A stretch of DNA of 64,000 nt from Alistipes dispar. Lineage in GTDB: Bacteria; Bacteroidota; Bacteroidia; Bacteroidales; Rikenellaceae. Of this stretch, positions 62,401 through 64,000 are shown one piece after another. The number at the start of each line of letters is the position of its first letter. The stretch's first letter is position 1. The translations under genes and the position numbers were made by a program. The stretch covers positions 1,832,001-1,896,000 of the forward strand of contig NZ_AP019736.1 of the NCBI RefSeq assembly GCF_006542685.1, read 5' to 3'. The notes below the pieces were generated by a model. That model ran no database searches, had not been told where the DNA came from, and was given only the letters and a program-made list of their open reading frames with translations.

Positions 62401-62671
62401 GCGAGACCATTCCGATGTAGGAGAATTCCAGCGTGCCGTCTTTCGGAACGGCGATCGAATACCGGCCCTTCGTGTCGGTCGTCGTCCCCTGGGTCGAGTT
62501 GGCGACCACCACGGTCACACCGACGAGCGGGTTGCCCTGTTCGTCCGTAACCGTACCTCCGACGGTGGACTGGGCGAAAGCCGGCCCGGCTCCCGCCAAC
62601 AGCAGGAACAGCGTCCATAGACACGTCCTCGCCGCCAGAGAATTCCTGAATCTGGAGAAAAACTCTTTCAT
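59480..62671 (-). CDS. susC: SusC/RagA-family TonB-linked outer-membrane transporter
   Basis: This 1063-aa protein has a signal peptide (ends AGPAFA), a carboxypeptidase-regulatory-like N-terminal domain (VGGTVTDEQGNPLVGVTVVV near 37-56), a TonB box region (LDEVVVIGYGSQRR near 113), a plug (near 125-240, SISVQNSGQPGADQASMTIR-type motif and LKDGAAVAVYGLEAAGGVM) and a 22-strand barrel ending in GGLEISF. It imports the oligosaccharide selected by SusD. A run of nine G (plus strand nine C, 62379-62387) lies in codons 95-97; slippage there would truncate the protein in the N-terminal domain. Confidence 0.95.
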   Translation of the reverse strand: MKEFFSRFRNSLAARTCLWTLFLLLAGAGPAFAQSTVGGTVTDEQGNPLVGVTVVVANSTQGTTTDTKGRYSIAVPKDGTLEFSYIGMVSQQIPVGGGISALDVVLKEDSARLDEVVVIGYGSQRRADVTAAVSQIDGKELQKMPMANISQGLAGRLPGLISVQNSGQPGADQASMTIRGAKSGILYIVDGVQRSINDIDPNDVESVSLLKDGAAVAVYGLEAAGGVMIVTTKKGRQGTMNLTYKGSYGASFNTSYPEFLDGPGYAYWYNKALELDGQKPIFTARHVQMMREGTNGWGNTNWIDEIFGTGTTQQHSVTSTGGSDRINYFASLGYMNQTGNIKNFDYDRYNLRTNIEAKIARSLTFTLGVAGHVGDQKSPGFAAGGTSGTSVSSAPWLSVAEQAAYAHPYLPKEYEGVPTASQNDYGNTINPIAATELSGYSKSQTVSVQTNATLQWDLPWVKGLRLKVMGAYDRSTTTSKILSTPYFVMLASTPNSTSSEITYSKASDPRNNANVATGKKTNNLTEGFTQWRRITSQASISYTNTFAEKHKVDLLALVETRDYKTNNFSASGKDIPFPQLPELGFATTPADDPIGGSSDASRKVGFVFRGQYNYADKYLVEFSGRYDGSYKFIGNVSGRRWGFFPSVSLGWRMSEEGFFAPLRKAVDNFKLRASFGSLGDDNGSAAYAFLSTFTNVSSAPSVVLGGAGQNGIMTSLVANELLTWERNHSYNVGFDLAMWNGRLGVEFDAFYNYIFDILGSNSGKPASMGGYYPTYVNNNAQDVRGIDVRLTHRNHIGKDFQYGVTVNLTWAKDRWLRYQDSPNTPDYAKRIGKSRYMTMGFIADGLFQSEEEIDRSPWISGSRPRVGDIKYKDLNGDGAITYDQDRAYIGRGQRPQFNGSINLNASWKGLEFDILFIGAAVCDVSLTGTYYNHNEDNTIFTRPFKAGANSPRYLVEQAWTPENPDAKYPRLSLNPPNTNNAYASSFWYRDGKYLRLKSVHLGYTLPKAWTGKLRIQKVKVYVEGNNLCTWSGLPEGIDPEWPGVTNGYYPQQRTVVGGLEISF

Positions 62672-62727
62672 AGAATTACATGGGTTTAAGGTTGGATTGT
62701 TTGGGTTTGTTATGGAAAGATTGCGTT

Positions 62728-64000
62728 TCAGTCGTTACGTGACGGGTCTCCGGCCGCGATGCCGGCCTCCAGTTCGGACCACCAGCCCCGGTCGATGATG
62801 TGCACGATGTCGAAAAGCATCAGTCCGTCGGTGTCGCGGAGTGCCTGCGCCACGGCGCGGGTGAATCGTTCGGCATCGTCGCCGTACTGATCGACGTAGA
62901 TCGACCCGGTCACGGGCACTGCTCCGGCGGTGATCTTCTTCGCCCATTCGGCGCCGCCCTCGATGCAGTACCAGTAGCTCTGTTCGTCGGTCATGCCGGC
63001 TTCGGTGCGCTGGCCGACCGCTTCGTTGGCCTCGTCAACCTCGGCTTTGGTCACGAGCGTGTAGTAGAGCCCCGTCATGTAGATGTCCAGCAGTTCGGCG
63101 TACCCCGTCCGTTTGTATTCGGGTGTGGCCCAGTCGAAATACTGCGCCGGATCGAAGCGCTCGCTGGCCCAGTTCACGCCCACGTAGTAGTAGGTCGGAT
63201 ACCAGGCGCCCGTGTAGTCGCCGATGAGCAGCCGGGGATTGATCGCCTTGAGCTGTCTGCGGGCCTCGACGACGAATTGCTTGATGACCGAGGCGCGCCA
63301 TTCGATCCATTTGCGGAAGAGCGGCCCCTGCGACCAGCTCCACGTGCCTTCGGCGTCCTGCGACCAGCGCAGAATGTCCCCGGGGAAGTCGGCGACCGGC
63401 TCTCCGGTATAGGCTTCGAACGCCTCCTTCGAGAGTTGGCTGAAATCGGAGGTGATGTTGTCGAAGCGCACCCGGTCGAAGATGATGCCGTCCGCGTCGG
63501 GGTATTTTTCGGCGAACTCCCTCAGGATGGCCAGCTCGTATTCCCGCACTTCGGGGTTCGCCGGGTTGAGCATGCCGTTGTAGTTGCTCTTGATCCGGCT
63601 GATCGGCACGATGCGGCCCTCGGTGTAAACCTGCGACTGCCAGTCGGCGTGTTCGCCGTAGATGATGCCTCGGTCGAAGTAGTTGTGGCCTCCGGCGAAG
63701 ACGTTGAGCGAGCCGTGGACCCGCATGCCCCGTTTGTGGCCTTCCTCGATGAAGTGGCCCAGCATGTCGTAGTCCTCGGGGCGCGTCACGCCCTCCCATT
63801 CGCCCATATAGGGGGCTATGTCGCTCTTGTAGAGCGTTTCGCCCATGATCGACTTCACGTCCACCACCAGGTCGGTGAAGCCCATGTCGTGGAGCCGGGA
63901 GACGTAGTGGCGGATCGAGTCGGGGTGGCTCAGCCGTGCGTAGTTGGCCTCGCAGTCGAACCACATGTAGAGCGGTTTCGGCTCCTGTTGCCGTTTCGCG
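62728..64000 (-). CDS. GHL10-like glycoside hydrolase, paralogue C (N-terminus outside window)
   Basis: The frame is open to the window edge; the last bases code for QQEPKPLYMWFDCEANYARL, so the signal peptide lies outside. It shares FTDLVVDVKSIMGETLYKSD, DGIIFDRVRFDNITSDFSQL and DYTGAWYPTYYYVGVNWASE with paralogues A and B, and KWIEWRASVI and LFDIVHIIDRGWW with A. It is nearer to A than to B. It lies 56 bases upstream of susC on the same strand, so it belongs to the PUL operon. Internal ATG starts are not the true start because homology continues upstream. Confidence 0.82.
   Translation of the reverse strand, partial: AKRQQEPKPLYMWFDCEANYARLSHPDSIRHYVSRLHDMGFTDLVVDVKSIMGETLYKSDIAPYMGEWEGVTRPEDYDMLGHFIEEGHKRGMRVHGSLNVFAGGHNYFDRGIIYGEHADWQSQVYTEGRIVPISRIKSNYNGMLNPANPEVREYELAILREFAEKYPDADGIIFDRVRFDNITSDFSQLSKEAFEAYTGEPVADFPGDILRWSQDAEGTWSWSQGPLFRKWIEWRASVIKQFVVEARRQLKAINPRLLIGDYTGAWYPTYYYVGVNWASERFDPAQYFDWATPEYKRTGYAELLDIYMTGLYYTLVTKAEVDEANEAVGQRTEAGMTDEQSYWYCIEGGAEWAKKITAGAVPVTGSIYVDQYGDDAERFTRAVAQALRDTDGLMLFDIVHIIDRGWWSELEAGIAAGDPSRND

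Noticed and set aside
59369..62620. Plus-strand frame of 1083 codons opposite susC
   Set aside because: Pure shadow of susC; the sense protein is an unmistakable SusC.
1..64000. CRISPR array or cas genes
   Set aside because: No regularly spaced repeats and no Cas-like protein were seen on either strand.

Overview
The window looks like the chromosome of a high-GC member of the Bacteroidales, most likely Alistipes (Rikenellaceae). The reasons are SusC/SusD pairs, Mfa/FimA-type fimbriae, lipoproteins ending in LxxC, -7 boxes of the Bacteroidetes form TAnnTTTG, few Shine-Dalgarno sequences and strongly GC-biased codons. The genus is an inference; the order is well supported.

Region 1 (1 to about 14250) is an accessory island ending at the 3' end of a tRNA-Leu gene. 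It holds a partial Upf1-like helicase-nuclease and a RhuM/Fic gene broken by a stop just before its catalytic motif. It also holds an intact, tightly packed three-gene leftward operon: a Type ISP restriction-modification enzyme, an OLD-like ATPase/TOPRIM nuclease and an HNH protein. Next to the tRNA lie the wrecked mobility genes of the carrier: a coiled-coil protein, a relaxase fragment with a stop, and an integrase fragment with a frameshift and a stop. The defence genes survive while the mobility genes have decayed.

Region 2 (14260-24400) is mostly core chromosome: tRNA-Leu, an FAD dehydrogenase, three glycan-transfer genes, a DUF3298-type lipoprotein, tRNA-Glu, hpf, xerC, a flavin reductase and an AraC regulator. 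The gene-free stretch 19160-20049 holds two tandem structured small-RNA candidates that share promoter and leader. The araC gene lies between two 17-bp inverted repeats. A good promoter and a terminator hairpin sit at the outer edge of the left repeat, which suggests an invertible on/off switch for the fimbriae.

Region 3 (24608-41856) is one long rightward fimbrial operon: DUF3575 barrel, DUF3868/OmpA protein, Mfa1-type major subunit, a terminator-like hairpin, Mfa2-type anchor, a 761-aa OmpA-like/TPR lipoprotein, two large tip-type subunits (848 and 1574 aa), a thioredoxin-like DUF5106 protein, a clostripain-family (C11) protease and a small membrane protein. The major and tip subunits carry an Arg site where gingipains cut the Porphyromonas gingivalis homologues. 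An operon-encoded clan CD protease could therefore be the maturation enzyme. HU, two outer-membrane proteins, AqpZ and a tyrosine recombinase follow.

Region 4 (46623 to the end) is a leftward polysaccharide utilisation locus: a GHL10-like glycosidase (partial), SusC, SusD, a DUF5018-type lipoprotein, a second GHL10-like protein, a DUF4434 glycosidase-like protein, an AGE-family epimerase, a calcineurin-like phosphoesterase, a secreted FAD oxidoreductase, a third GHL10-like protein and a CE2-like SGNH esterase. The susC coding sequence contains a run of nine G. No CRISPR array, rRNA gene or complete insertion sequence was seen.
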